NCBI GenBank assembly: GCA_002104985.1
Contig: MCGO01000010.1
Span: forward strand, 124,001 to 188,000
Reading direction: 5' to 3'
Origin: Rhizoclosmatium globosum
Taxonomy: Eukaryota > Chytridiomycota > Chytridiomycetes > Chytridiales > Chytriomycetaceae
DNA: 64,000 bases
Part shown: in pieces, positions 13,011 to 24,318 of the stretch
How positions within the stretch are numbered: position 1 is the stretch's first letter
How the letters are laid out: the number at the start of each line of letters is the position of its first letter
Program-made: the position numbers and the translations under genes
The notes under the pieces: generated by a model
What the model saw: only the letters and a program-made list of their open reading frames with translations
Told to the model about the DNA's origin: nothing
Database searches by the model: none

Positions 13011-13365
13011 CTTTCTTCGGGTCAATTTTTGGGGACAAGCTCGATGACGTCTTCAACCCAAAACAGAGGGTTTGAAGAGAATCCATGTGAATACAAGGGA
13101 ATCAGCATCAAAGGAAGGTATTAATTCAATACTGTTTTATTGTGAAAAGACCATGATGTGATGGACGTCATAAAAAGACAAAAGGGAATATGTACAAAGG
13201 TGACAACATTGAGAGATCTCAACCGTCGTCAGTATGTAATGCCTCCTACACTTTTGTAAGGGATTGCACAGTAAAGAATTACAGAACACGGTAAGATCAG
13301 GAAGTGAGAGTGATTTGAAATATCGAGTGATGTCACAGTTATCTCACAAAAAAAAGATAGCTTGA
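13011..13365. promoter_or_regulatory. Divergent MET2-HIS4 promoter with three CRE/AP-1-like sites
   Basis: The region separates the two start codons. It holds TGACGTC at 13045-13051, GACGTCA at 13164-13170 (the same core in the other orientation) and TGATGTCA at 13328-13335. Such sites are bound by bZIP factors, including Gcn4/CPC1-type regulators of amino-acid genes, which prefer TGA(C/G)TCA or TGACGTCA. Direct binding is inferred. Confidence 0.5.
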
Positions 13366-16014
13366 ATGTACATCAGTTCGAGCAACAGCGTCCCGTGCGT
13401 TGGCAGTGTCCTCGTACTTGCAGCGCCGGCCCTAGTCCCGTCCAAGAACATTGCTGCGACCGAGCACGTCGCCTCGGGAGTGCGCGGAGGCCACGGAGTG
13501 TGGGCAACGTGCGAGTCACCGGAAGACACGACTGAGACAGTGTCGTCGCTGTTTGACCGCGGCGTGTCCGTTGTCGTTGTGTCTGTGTCGCTGTTTGGAG
13601 CGTGTGCGAGTGCGGGTCTTCCGCTTGATCGAGTGTGTGTGCGAGTTGATTCGTTAGGCGACATTCCTTCTCAACCTCGTGCGCAAGTTGCCCTGCTCGA
13701 CCTGGACCAGGCGACAACCGCCTTTGGTCCGCTTCCAAACAAGGTCAAGTTGGTTGTGCGGTTCCGCCAGGCCGTGAACGTGAACGTGGCGACCGTGGCG
13801 GCGCTTGATCTGCAGAACATCGACGTTGTTGTTCCAGGCGACTTTGACCGCGCCGCCTGTCTTGCCGCGATGCTCAACACGGACAGACCAGACGGCTTCT
13901 TTGCGACGGCGGTGGCGGACCCATGTGGCGTGGCTCTTGGTTTTGCTTTCTCGTCTAAGGCTTCGCTCGAACACGTCATGACGACTGCTCAGGGTGCCTA
14001 CCAGTCCCGCTCTCGTAAAGGACTCTGGATTAAAGGCTTGACTTCAGGGGCTGTGCAGCGTGTATACAGAATCGACAGAGACTGTGATGGTGATTGCCTT
14101 CGCTTTACTGTTGAACAAGCAGACCCAGGTATGTCACAGACTGCATTACTGTAAAGTTGACTCATTTCTTTGCGATAGGTTTCTGCCACAACAACACACG
14201 TACTTGCTTCGGTCCAGACTCTGGACTTACTGCTCTTGAAGCTACCTTGCGTTCTCGCAAAGCCAAGGCCCCAGCTGGAAGCTACACTGCCCGTCTCTTC
14301 AACGATACTACTCTTCTCCACGCTAAAATTAGAGAGGAAGCCGGTGAACTTTGTGACGCATCAACCAAAGATGAGATTGCTTCCGAAGCTGCCGATCTCT
14401 TTTACTTTGCCATGGTGAAAGCTGTCGCAGCCGGAGTCACCCTAGCTGACATTGAAGAGCACCTTGACCGCCGTGCCAAAAAGGTGACTCGTCGTGCAGG
14501 CGATGCCAAACCAGGAGCGATCGAAAGAGAGGTTGCCCTTGCTGCTGAAAAAGCCAAGGCATCCCCTTCCACCACCACTCCAGCAACTCCAGCCCCAACC
14601 CCCGCGAAAGTTGCCATCAAAATGAAGGTCCACAACCACACTACCCTCAGCACCCCTCAAAAGACTGCCCTCCTCCAACGCCCAATCTACGACCTTGCTG
14701 AAATTACTTCTCGCGTCAAACCCATCATCGAATCCGTCCAACAATCTGGTGACAAGGCTATCATCGACCTTACCGCCAAATTCGACCGCGTCGAACTCTC
14801 CTCCACCGTCCTCAATGCTCCCTTCCCGCAATCTCTGATTGACCAAGTCGACCCTAAAGTTAAATCCGCGATCGACACGGCGTTTGAAAATATTAGAAAG
14901 TTCCACGCGGCGCAGTTGAATACATCTACGTTGACTGTTGAGACGATGCCAGGGGTTGTTTGTACACGCTTTTCACGTCCGATTGAGCGTGTTGGGTTGT
15001 ATGTTCCAGGAGGAACGGCGATTTTGCCCTCGACTACTATGATGTTGGGTGTTCCGGCTATGGTTGCTGGATGTTCTGAGATTGTTGTTGCGTCTCCTCC
15101 GAGAAAGGATGGAACGCCTGTTCCTGAAGTTGTGTATGTTGCCAACAAGATTGGTGCTAAGGCGATTGTGCTTGCTGGAGGAGCTCAGGCTGTTGCTGCA
15201 ATGGCGTATGGAACTGCTAGTGTACCAAAAGTAGATAAGATTGTTGGACCTGGAAATCAGTATGTGACTGCTGCCAAGATGTTGTTGCAAAATGATACCA
15301 AGGCCATGATTTCAATTGACATGCCAGCTGGACCCTCCGAGTTGCTCGTAAGTCCCCTTTCCTTTCCTCCGTCTTCTCTCTTCCCTTCTTGTCACTAATC
15401 CCTTTCCCCCTTTCCTCCAGGTCATCTGCGACAACAACGCAAACCCAGCCTACATTGTCTCCGACCTCCTCTCCCAAGCCGAACACGGCACAGACTCCCA
15501 AGTAATCCTCGTCGCCATCGATCCAACCCCGGACTTCCTCGCCCGCCTCCAACAAGAACTCCACACCCAAGGCGAAGCACTCCCTCGCTCTGATATCGTC
15601 CGTGTCTCCATCGGACACTCGTACATCCTCACTGTCCCCGACAGAAAAACCGCACTTGAGTTTTCAAACCAGTACGCGCCGGAACACTTGATCCTCCACA
15701 TTTCGGAGCCTGCGTCGGTTCTTCCGGATATTATTAACGCTGGGTCTGTGTTTGTGGGTCCCTGGTCGCCAGAGAGTCTTGGAGACTATGCTAGTGGAAC
15801 GAATCACACTCTTCCAACGTATGGGTATGCGAGAATGTATAGTGGTGTGAACACGGATACATTTGTCAAGTACTTGACGAGTCAGGAAGTGACCAAGTTT
15901 GGATTGGATTTGCTAGGTGATGCTGTTGTGACTCTTGCGGAGGTGGAAGGGTTGGAGGCGCACAGGAACGCTGTTGCGATTCGGTTGAAGGATATTCGTG
16001 CTGGAAGAGTTTGA
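13366..16014 (+). CDS. HIS4: Trifunctional histidine biosynthesis protein (cyclohydrolase, pyrophosphohydrolase, histidinol dehydrogenase)
   Basis: Three exons (13366-14128, 14179-15347, 15421-16014) join cleanly to about 840 residues. The N-terminal third covers the phosphoribosyl-AMP cyclohydrolase region, ending around FCHNNTRTCFG. The middle is the phosphoribosyl-ATP pyrophosphatase helix bundle (REEAGELCDA, SEAADLFYFAMVKAVAAG). An Ala/Pro/Thr linker leads to histidinol dehydrogenase, with GLYVPGGTAILPSTTMM, GPGNQYVTAAK, DMPAGPSELL, SQAEHGTDSQ and APEHLILH, which carry the zinc and catalytic residues. This fusion order is typical of fungi. The protein catalyses steps 2, 3, 9 and 10 of histidine synthesis in the cytosol. 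It shares a promoter with MET2. Confidence 0.95.
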
Positions 16015-16280
16015 TTCTCCTTTGTTGAATTTTGGGTAAATGGTTGAAGTAAACTCAATAAACTCTTGTTTGGAGCAACTTTTCTGTCTGACTTAACTCA
16101 GCGAACCTTCAGACAAATTAGCTTCTGGTTCTCCTAAACAAATCACATAACAACAAATTCAAACCAAAAAAAGTGAGAATATATTGAAAACCCGAAATCA
16201 GATGAGTCCCACCATTTCATTTACATTTCCTCTCAAGCTACAGAACAACGTCTACCCCATCATTTTAATCTTCAAGTCAT

Positions 16281-18659
16281 TCAACTGATTCCATTATTTA
16301 CAACACTCAGGTTCTTTTCATTCGCCAAGTGGAGCAAACAGATGAAACAGAACGCTACACTAATATCGCTCATCTTATCAGATGGATACCGATTCGATAA
16401 ACCATGTACAACGTTCTTGAAGTTGGTTTCAGTTTGTGTAGGAGGCTAACAGTACACCCATTAGAATTAAACCTCAAAGATGCCTAAAACAAAAAAAAAA
16501 ACTCACCTTATCTTCGTCATCATCATCCCCAGTCAAATCAATCAAATTGCTCCAAAGGTTTTCCTTGAGTTTCTTGATATCAACCTTCTTTTGCGTTTTC
16601 GCAAAGTGGATATATTGGCCTTGATTTTTTTAGGGGCATCCACGAGGCTATCACCGTATTCCAAAAGGGTTCCATCTGTATCTTTGATGGCTGCTCCAAG
16701 GTCTAGTTCGCCTTCATGTTGAGGAAGTGGCTCATTGTCGTCATAATCATCCATCGCGTCAAAGTCGTTGTCATTGGCGACTGGGTAAGTTTGTGTTAGA
16801 AAAATAAGAGGACATGGTAATTAATCATACAGTGGTTGTTGTTCTCGGCAGGCTCTTGGGAAAAGAAACGTCGTCATTCTTGTGCTGGGACCAGAATGCT
16901 GGGTCTACTACGTCATCTATAAACAAAATGTGCTTAGAAAATGACATTGTAAAGAGTAAAAAGTATCACCTGTCGGTTTGATTTGAGCATCTCGTCCATT
17001 TCGTTTACGGAATGTAATCTATTATCATATCAGTATCTCAAACCTAAAGTATCGACACATACCTTATTGATAGGCTTCAAAAAGAGTTTTAAAAAGTCTT
17101 GCGCTGAAAAGTGTTCGTCATTTGGCAAAATATTCTTTGCTCGTGCTTTTTCTCCGTATTTTGGGAGGACAATAGATACGGTGCTTGCTGCAAATAACTG
17201 CTTCTCGTTGAGAGCTGGGTCTGCAAAGTTGATTTTCATGGGTTCACGTTTCTTTTGGGTCCCGCTGTTGCTGGGTCTTTGGCTAGTTGAAGACAAGCTA
17301 GTCAACGACAGTTTAAGAAAAAAGGGGAAAACGAACCAACAATAATGGGCTTCGGTTTCCAGTGTTCTGGACCAGCCCATCTTCTAACCATATTGGAATC
17401 AAAATACGCGAATGGATTTGCTTCGCCTCCTCCAGCATTCTCCATTGCGAATCCAAATCTTCCTCCTTCTCCATCATTATTATTCTCATCAGCCGCGTCT
17501 TCGTCGTCGCCACCAATCCGTGGCATACCAACTGGAATGTCATAACCACGCCCTCCACCCTCTTCCTCAGGGAACCCATCGTCATCATATCCACCAAAAT
17601 CTCCTCCACCAACGCCTCCATCATCGTCATCATGCTCAATAGGGACGTAGTCGTCAGCTGATGGCGCCTGTGTCTTCATGAGGTTGTCGAAATCAAATTT
17701 GGGGACTTCGTTGGCTGCAGAAGAGAAATCAAAGTTTTTCAAAGAGGGACAGATAAATAGACTTCGTAGCCTCGATACATCGTACATGAATTTGTCTGCG
17801 AGTGAAGAAAGTCAACTCGTTTGGTTTCATTTCAAATACACACCTTTCAATTTTGAGATGTCCATCATTTGAATCGTAGCATCACAAGTTGTATCCGCAT
17901 GGTCAGCCATCTGCTTGCTCACAGTCACGTCATCAGACGCGTCAAAAATAATCATTCCTTCGTTTGCCATGCTGAGGTGATTCAGTAAAAGCCCGCTCGC
18001 AGTTCCTTCATCGAAATCCGCACTCGTCTTCTTGAATAACGGGTCAATCAAGAATTCTGATTCGATTTTCTTGACATTCAAGTTTGTAATGTCCTTTTCG
18101 AGCGTGTTTCCCGATTTCGTCTGGGTGTGATTCCCAAGTCAGCAAAAAAAACAAAGGGGGAGTTGTATGGGTATGGGGATTAAAAATAGTATGGATTTTT
18201 TACTTGTCGTTTACGTTTCCCGTCTTCTTTGCTGATACCGTCTTCATCGTCATGCCCAGAACCTGTCAAAGCATCGTCAACAAAACCACAACCTCCCCCC
18301 TCCTGCCCAACACGCACCTTTCCCATCTACAAGTCCATTCAGTAAAATCCGTGTTTCTGCATCGACGGAATCCACTCTCGACGTGTAGATTTTGACGCAT
18401 CCGTCGAGGGTACACGAAGCCTTTTGGAAGTTGATTGAATCGCCTTCTCTGAGGACGCCCATGTCGTGAAAGTAGTCGATAAGCGCGAGATTCCACGTGT
18501 TTGACGAGTTGATTTTCTGGGTTTGTTGGTGAGAAGGAGAATGGATGTTAGCAGGTGGTGCAATTCAAAGCAGGTTTAAGCAGGTACGTTGTCGGCGGCA
18601 ATCTTCATCCATTCGTCAAATGTTCGTTGGTCTGTTTGCGACGGAGGTGCGGAGGCCAT
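16281..18659 (-). CDS. BRN1: Condensin subunit CAP-H (kleisin), with an apparent one-base frameshift
   Basis: CAP-H closes the condensin ring by bridging the SMC2 and SMC4 heads and is needed for mitotic chromosome compaction. The N-terminus is diagnostic (RTFDEWMKIAADN, then NSSNTWNLALIDYFHDM). The middle has acidic Gly/Asp-rich stretches and VRRWAGPEHWKP, and the C-terminal winged-helix part ends KMSDISVAFCFICLLHLANEKN before a stop at 16281. The last intron runs from a GTGAG donor to TGTTAG. At the 7-T run 16625-16631 the frame must gain one base to pass from APKKIKAN to the conserved HFAKTQKKVDIKKLKENLW. No splice site is present, so a missing base in the consensus is the simplest explanation. 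The gene is otherwise complete. Confidence 0.92.
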
Positions 18660-18776
18660 TTGTTGGTTGGTGCGTGTTTTGTGGTTGTGTTTTGGGTTGA
18701 GAAAGTTGTCCGAATTGTGTTTTGGAAGTGAGAAACGAGAAAGGTTTCTGGAACAAAGAACGAACATCTTTCGATT

Positions 18777-19819
18777 ATGCACATCCCGAACACTGACCCG
18801 CTTCCAGAGTACATCAAAAAGACAAAGACAGCCCCAGAAAGGCGTCACTATGTCGACAAGTTCGAAAGGTACGATTACTCCTGCTTTTTACCTCCAAGTC
18901 CAGATTTCACTTCCTATTCTCCATTGTGTGGGCTCCGACACTAACTTCAACGCGCTTATGTCATCCTTGCTTCTAATAGTGAACGAGAATCAAAGATGTT
19001 GAAAGAAGACCTTTCAATGGGCTGGAAGGAGAAATCAACCTATGCAGGAGAGTTTGGGAAAGACTTTGATCTTCACACATCATTTCAAGAGCCTCGCTTT
19101 GTAAGGCCAAAGTTAGACGCAAACGCAAACCTTGAAAAGGTACGCGTTATGATATGTGTTTCGTATCTTAGTCAAACAAGGAATACTCATCCCGTTACAA
19201 CACAGATGACAAACGAAAAGGCACCAACTCAATCGGAGGTAGACAAATTCCTGTACGTTTCCCTTTACCAGGACACATTTGACCCTGAAACCAAGAGTTG
19301 AGTGTACACTAAGAAATCCCCACCCCCCGCACCACTAACACCTGCTTCTCACCACTCAAGTTTCCCCATTCAAAGAAATTGAAAAGAAAGCACGATTCCC
19401 ACACGGAAAAAGCAAAGCCACTTCACTGTATCAAGACACGTACGAAGACCCGATTCACCAAACCCTCGAAACCCACCTTCGTGACAACAAGAGTAACAGA
19501 ACTGGATACCTTGGGGCCGAACCTGAAGCTAAATCACGTAAATGATGGGTGTTTGTGGTGTGTCTTGGGACTTTATTGAATATCTGGCCTGTAGGAATCT
19601 CAACGTTGCTCCACTTGGTCAAGGAGCCATGTACTACGACATCTTATTTTCACGATTACAAGACATCGCATCCTATGGTTGAAGCTGGCGAAGGACCATC
19701 GTTTGCGAAAACTAGCCACCCGTTGCAAACCAGAGAGGTGAGTTCATGCACAACTTTTAAAAGTTGCTTAAAATGTTTTTCAGATTGTTGCCAAGGCTTT
19801 CAAGTACCGTCGATACTAA
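18777..19819 (+). CDS. Unrecognised conserved-looking protein, possibly axonemal
   Basis: The gene starts 117 bases from the divergent CAP-H start. Exon 1 begins MHIPNTDPLPEYIKKTKTAP. Later exons join through plausible introns to MGWKEKSTYAGEFGKDFDLH, then SLYQDTFDPETK, SLYQDTYEDP and a final KAFKYRRY. The repeated SLYQDT(F/Y) element, basic-aromatic composition and lack of a compact domain resemble small microtubule-inner or ciliary proteins, but I do not recognise a family. The junction near 19300 uses an unusual GTTGAG donor and is the weakest part of the model. An alternative is a lineage-specific protein of unrelated role. About 200-230 residues are expected. Confidence 0.55.
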
Positions 19820-20053
19820 ATCTCTTTATTTGTATTCGATTTGTTTTTTGATATTTCGTATAAACACCCCGTTTCTATTATTTATTTTTCCATTCTATCA
19901 AAACCCATGGAAACTTCCCAAAGTAGATTCGCAAACAAATACATAACAATATGTCTTTAATGTGTTACTTTTCTTGCACGTCGTAGCTCTAATGTCTCCA
20001 ATATGCTAAATGCTGAAGCGTTTCCAATATTTATCCCCCATCAACATCCACCC

Positions 20054-22605
20054 TCATAAATCCTCAACAACATTCCAATTCCGTATCCCTTTCATCCTCC
20101 TCTTACGTTCCAACTCAATCTCAGGATCAACAGGAACCTGTACATTCTGTTTCACCTTTTTCGTTGCAACAGGTCCAACCGTTACAGACGTCGCAGCTTT
20201 CCGATGTTCCCCTAAATCCCTGCCACCCAAACCATCAGACTTCCGTAACCCAGATTCAGATAGCGACCGAACCTGAACAGCTTTAAACCCCCACACAAAA
20301 AAAAGAGTCAATATTCAAAATACATAAACCCGAAAACTCACTTTGCGTCTGCACATGCACACGACCCCGACTTCCCCGTTCCTCGTGTTCCTCAATTCAG
20401 CGCGTAACTCGTTACTCACATCAAGAAGCCTCATCCTATCTCCGTTTGTTTCGACAAGCGTTGTCGTAAGGTCTTTGATGCGACGTGTCAATTGAGAGTT
20501 TTCGGTTTCGAGAGCGGTGAGTTTCGTAGAGAGGGTTGGGTCCGGTGCGGTTGGTGGGAGGGTTTGTTGGACGGTTGATGTAGAGGTTTGGAGGAGCCGG
20601 TCGATGAGTTGTTGCTTTTGGTGGACGATTTCGGCGAGTTGTTGGAGTTGTTGGTTTGCGAGGGCGGCGTCTTGGGCGAGGAAGTTTGTGTATTCTGGTT
20701 GTGGTTGTTGGTGAGGTTGTTGATTTGCTTGTGCTTGGATAGTTTCCATGTCTTGTCGCATTTGCTTGATTATGGCGCGGAGTTGTTGGTTTTGTTGGTC
20801 AAGGTCGTCGAGTTGCTGAAGAGCGTCTTCGTGGTGGGAGTCTGTGGGATGGTCTTGCATAGAATGTTCGACTTCTTCTTGGAGACGCGTTTGAAGTGCT
20901 GACTTTTCTTGGAGTAGTAACTGTCGTCCGTAGTTAGATTGGGGGAATCGGAATTTCCACTCACTTTGAATTCTGACTTCAACTTGTTCAGATCTCTCTC
21001 CATTGATTCTTTCTCTTGCAGCACATTTTTTATATACTTTTCACTCTCTTTGAGTTTTCGCAGAATCAATTCTTCGGTTCGTCGTTCGATGGCGACTTTT
21101 CTGACGATACTATCATGGAATTAGTAGAAATAGTGGTATCATATAAAAGTTTCGTACAGTCGGTTAGTGCTTGTTTGAGCTCTCTTTCTTTCTCTTTGCG
21201 GGTTGAAATCTCTTCATGACATGTTGCTATATCCTGCTGAAGTTTTTGCACAAGTGACTCAAGTCTATTTATCTGGCTGTCGCGAGCACTGAGCTCAGCA
21301 TTCAGTGAATCATACTAACAAAAGAAATAAGTTTAAGGAAAAGGAGCGAAACAAATCACCTGTTGCAAAAACGCGGCTTCCATTTCAGCCATAGCACTTT
21401 CCGATTTCTTTTTATCGGCACTTATTTTGTCGTTCAGTTTTCGCGTCTGACAGTGGGGTTAGTCCGATATAATAAACAACAAATGGGACACACCTTCATG
21501 TCATGATTCTCTCTCATCTTACCCATTTTTTCAGACGCCTTCTCTAATTTCTCACTCAATTTTTCAATTTCTGACTCCCTTAATTCAATTTTGCCTTCCA
21601 ATTCTTTTAAAGCACGTTTGTTTGAGTCTGCGGCCGACTTGATGTGATATTCCAGGGACAAGTTTGTTTCTGAGAGAGCTTCGATTTCGCGTTGGAGAGT
21701 TTGCACGTGTGATTGTAATGCCTGAAAGATGTGAAAGGTTAGAAGAAACCAACTATAATTCGGCTACAACCTTCTCTTTTGATTCGTGTTCTGTCCTTTC
21801 TTCCAGTATCTGTGACTCGTGGAACGCAGATGTGCATCAATTGCTGATTGAGTTTGTTGAGTTCGTTTTTAGGCGAGCAATATCTGATGTCGCTTGTTTC
21901 TTATAGTCCACGAATTCCCATTGAGTTTCTTTGAGGCGTTTATCGACGTCTCTAGGATAAACGCTGTTATGAATCATTGATTTCGCATGGGTGGATGAAA
22001 ACCTTAATGATGCCAATTCGTCAGTATTGACTTTAGTTTCAGATCACAGGTAGTTTGCAGTTCACTCATTTGTTGGTCTTTTTCATAGCTGTATGAATGT
22101 ATTCTTGGATGGCTGTCTGCGCTCAACGTGTTGGTTGGTTTATGATTTGTCGCACTTCTGGAGAAGTATACCTCATTATCCCTCCGTATTTTCCTCAGAG
22201 TTTCCTGATGGGCGGCCTCCTGAGCGCGAGCGAATTCTCTTGCGGAATCCAAGTTTGAGGAAGAGTCAGCCAGCTCATTTTGAGGTCTGAGAGGGTTGAG
22301 TCACTTGATGGGTTTATTTTAATATCTAGCGAGAAGGAGAGAGCGGACGGTTCACCGATCTGCAAGCAGAGTTCGAAGGCGACGCGTGTCCTGTTCCAAC
22401 GAGTCTATTTCAGCGTCGCGTTCTTCGAGGACGGCCAAGTTGAAGTGAAAGTCTGTGGCAAGGACGCGCAGCTCGCCTCGGCCTCGTCGCGCTGCCTCGC
22501 AACATTCGACGCGGCTTCTTCGGCGCTTCGAAGGAGATCGGCGGCGCTGGCGAGGGACGTGCGGACACTTGAGTGGCCGTGGTCGCGTTGTTCAGACTGC
22601 GACAT
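20054..22605 (-). CDS. CCDC57-like coiled-coil protein (centrosome/basal body)
   Basis: A long, multi-exon coiled-coil protein. After a short N-terminus (MSQSEQRDHGHSS) comes DFHFNLAVLEERDAEIDSLE, close to the DFxYNLxVLEERDxELERYD signature I recall from vertebrate CCDC57. Heptad-rich exons follow. Near the C-terminus are QQNQQLRAIIKQMRQDMETI and RLLDVSNELRAELRN, again CCDC57-like. CCDC57 acts at centriolar satellites and basal bodies in animals; the role here is inferred and fits a flagellated fungus. The first exon changes frame near 22457-22461 (two-base G/C run), where one base seems missing. A start at an upstream non-ATG codon is not excluded. It is divergent from the gene at 22672 with only 66 bases between start codons. 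Confidence 0.55.
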
Positions 22606-22671
22606 TCGGACTTGTTTGAGAACAAGAAACAACCTTATTTAATTTCACAATTTGATCACAAAAGAAGTAAC

Positions 22672-23265
22672 ATGGCCGACCACCACCACTCTCTCACTAG
22701 CACGGACGGACTCGCACGCATCTTTGGCAGCCTAGTTCGACTGCGAATGCGCACCGCTTCTCTACGCCCTGCGAAACACAACCTTCTTTTCATGCCCAGT
22801 TCCAACTCTGACAACACAGACATCAAACGACTTCTCCTTGCAACGTTTGTTGTCGGTGCGACGTCGTGCCCCGTCGCTTCGAACCGTCGTCTGTCCCTCG
22901 TGTCCCATTCGCAAAACAAAACACTCAACTTGGATCCAGTCAATCCCTGAACCCGCTCTTGATCGCTCGCTGGATAAACCATATTGCGAATGACTTGGAC
23001 ACTGCGAATGCGAGAGCCCGATCTGTCTCACTGTCGCCCTCGAAACAGATGCCCTTCTCTAATCCAATGAACTTGCCAATGGATCAGAAAAAGTCGGGGA
23101 AGCGTCCTGCTCCAAGAAGTCTGCTGAATCCTCGTGTGAAAATGTGCGTGTGTGTTCCTTGAATCGATATATAGTCTAACATACTCCATCTTCACTGGAT
23201 CTTCCCTTCCAACAGCCGTGAAACGAAAGATACAGCATTCGTATCCGATGATGAAGATGATTGAT
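22672..23265 (+). CDS. Small basic protein with CDK-type phosphosites, unknown function
   Basis: The ATG at 22672 begins MADHHHSLTSTDGLARIFGS. Coding composition then continues in the frame one base earlier, from about 22946 (CCC run), with NHIANDLDTANARARSVSLS, so a single missing base is suspected. A final intron (GTGCGT donor, CTAAC branch, CAACAG acceptor) leads to a short last exon ending in FVSDDEDD. SLSPSK fits the CDK consensus S-P-x-K, and the basic KKSGKRPAPRS stretch could be a nuclear signal. I do not recognise a family. The tight head-to-head spacing with the CCDC57-like gene suggests a shared promoter. Confidence 0.5.
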
Positions 23266-23367
23266 GTGATATCAGATTATTTATTTCTTTCTACCTAGAA
23301 GCTTGCGAAAATATGTTAATAGTAGTGATCTTTCCTGAAGTTAACATTTATTTATTCGGACGCAAGT

Positions 23368-24198
23368 TTAATGACTCAACACAAGCTGCTCTTCCCTCTC
23401 TCTATTCTCGTTATGTGCATTATAGGCTGAAAATAACAAGGTTTCAAAGTCGGCGCGTGATGTATCATTCTCATCAAGCAAGTTTGTACTGTACACTGGA
23501 ATCTTGGACAAGACCTTTCCTGCTCAATATAGCGATCAGGCTAAACCCCAATTATTTAACGATAACAAATACGCACCAAACTTTGGTTTAGGAGTTTTAG
23601 GCGCATTGGGTCCTTGAATTCCAATCTTGTTGTAGAAGATGCACATTTGCGTCGCGGGATTCAAGAATGAGAACATGGAGTACCTGCATACAGTTCTTTC
23701 TATCAATAAATTGAAAAACTTTCAGACTTTTTGTTGTACTCACCATGCTTCAAGGTCCTTGTCTTGTTTTTTGTCGGGAGTACAAACAAACACGACTGCT
23801 GCTGCTGAGGACGCGACTGCGGGCCATACAGACATGAACGCTGGATCTCCACTGCAATCCCATGCCTCGACTATTGTTTTCATTGAGAATCAGTGTTATT
23901 CTGTAGATGTTACATCGCACGATAGGATTATTACCTGAGATGGTGATATCCTTTCCTCGCGATTGACTCAAATGCTTCTCAAATTCCAAGATTCTAATAC
24001 ACGTGGATGAGTCAAAGGTCTTTGTCAAGAGGATCAGGTTTCCCTGAATCCAAACGTCATCAAAACATACCTGACTCCTTGCGTCGGATGATACTCGTTC
24101 CCATTCAAAGAATCAGCCAGATCTGCGAGATAATTGGCGATCGCAGTCTTTCCAGTCTTGGGTGGACCCACAATAAAGATGGTGAGTTTTTGGGACAT
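23368..24198 (-). CDS. IFT22: Intraflagellar transport protein 22 (RABL5-type small GTPase-like)
   Basis: IFT22 is a peripheral IFT-B subunit built on a small-GTPase fold. The start MSQKLTIFIVGPPKTGKTAIA carries the P-loop GPPKTGKT. It is followed by YHPTQGVRILEFE, which matches the IFT22 switch region, and WDCSGDPAF, the WDCxGD equivalent of the G3 motif. VVFVCTPDKKQDKDLEAWYS and the C-terminal exon (DFETLLFSAYNAHNENREREEQLV) also match the IFT22 pattern of helix plus SRDREE-like tail. Introns have clear sites, the last with a GTGCGT donor. It is direct evidence for a cilium-building organism. Confidence 0.9.
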
Positions 24199-24318
24199 GG
24201 TTCAGTGATGGTTTGTCAAAGCTACTATAAGGGAGGGGGAAAAAGAATACAAAACAATTAATTGACTAACTTTATTTTCTGATTATCCGTTAATTTACTC
24301 ATTAACTTTCTTCTGGAA

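Noticed and set aside
16625..16631. Programmed -1 frameshift site in CAP-H at the A7 run
   Set aside because: The heptamer does not sit in the slippery register (codons read CCT AAA AAA ATC), and similar one-base gaps occur in many unrelated genes, so consensus error is simpler.
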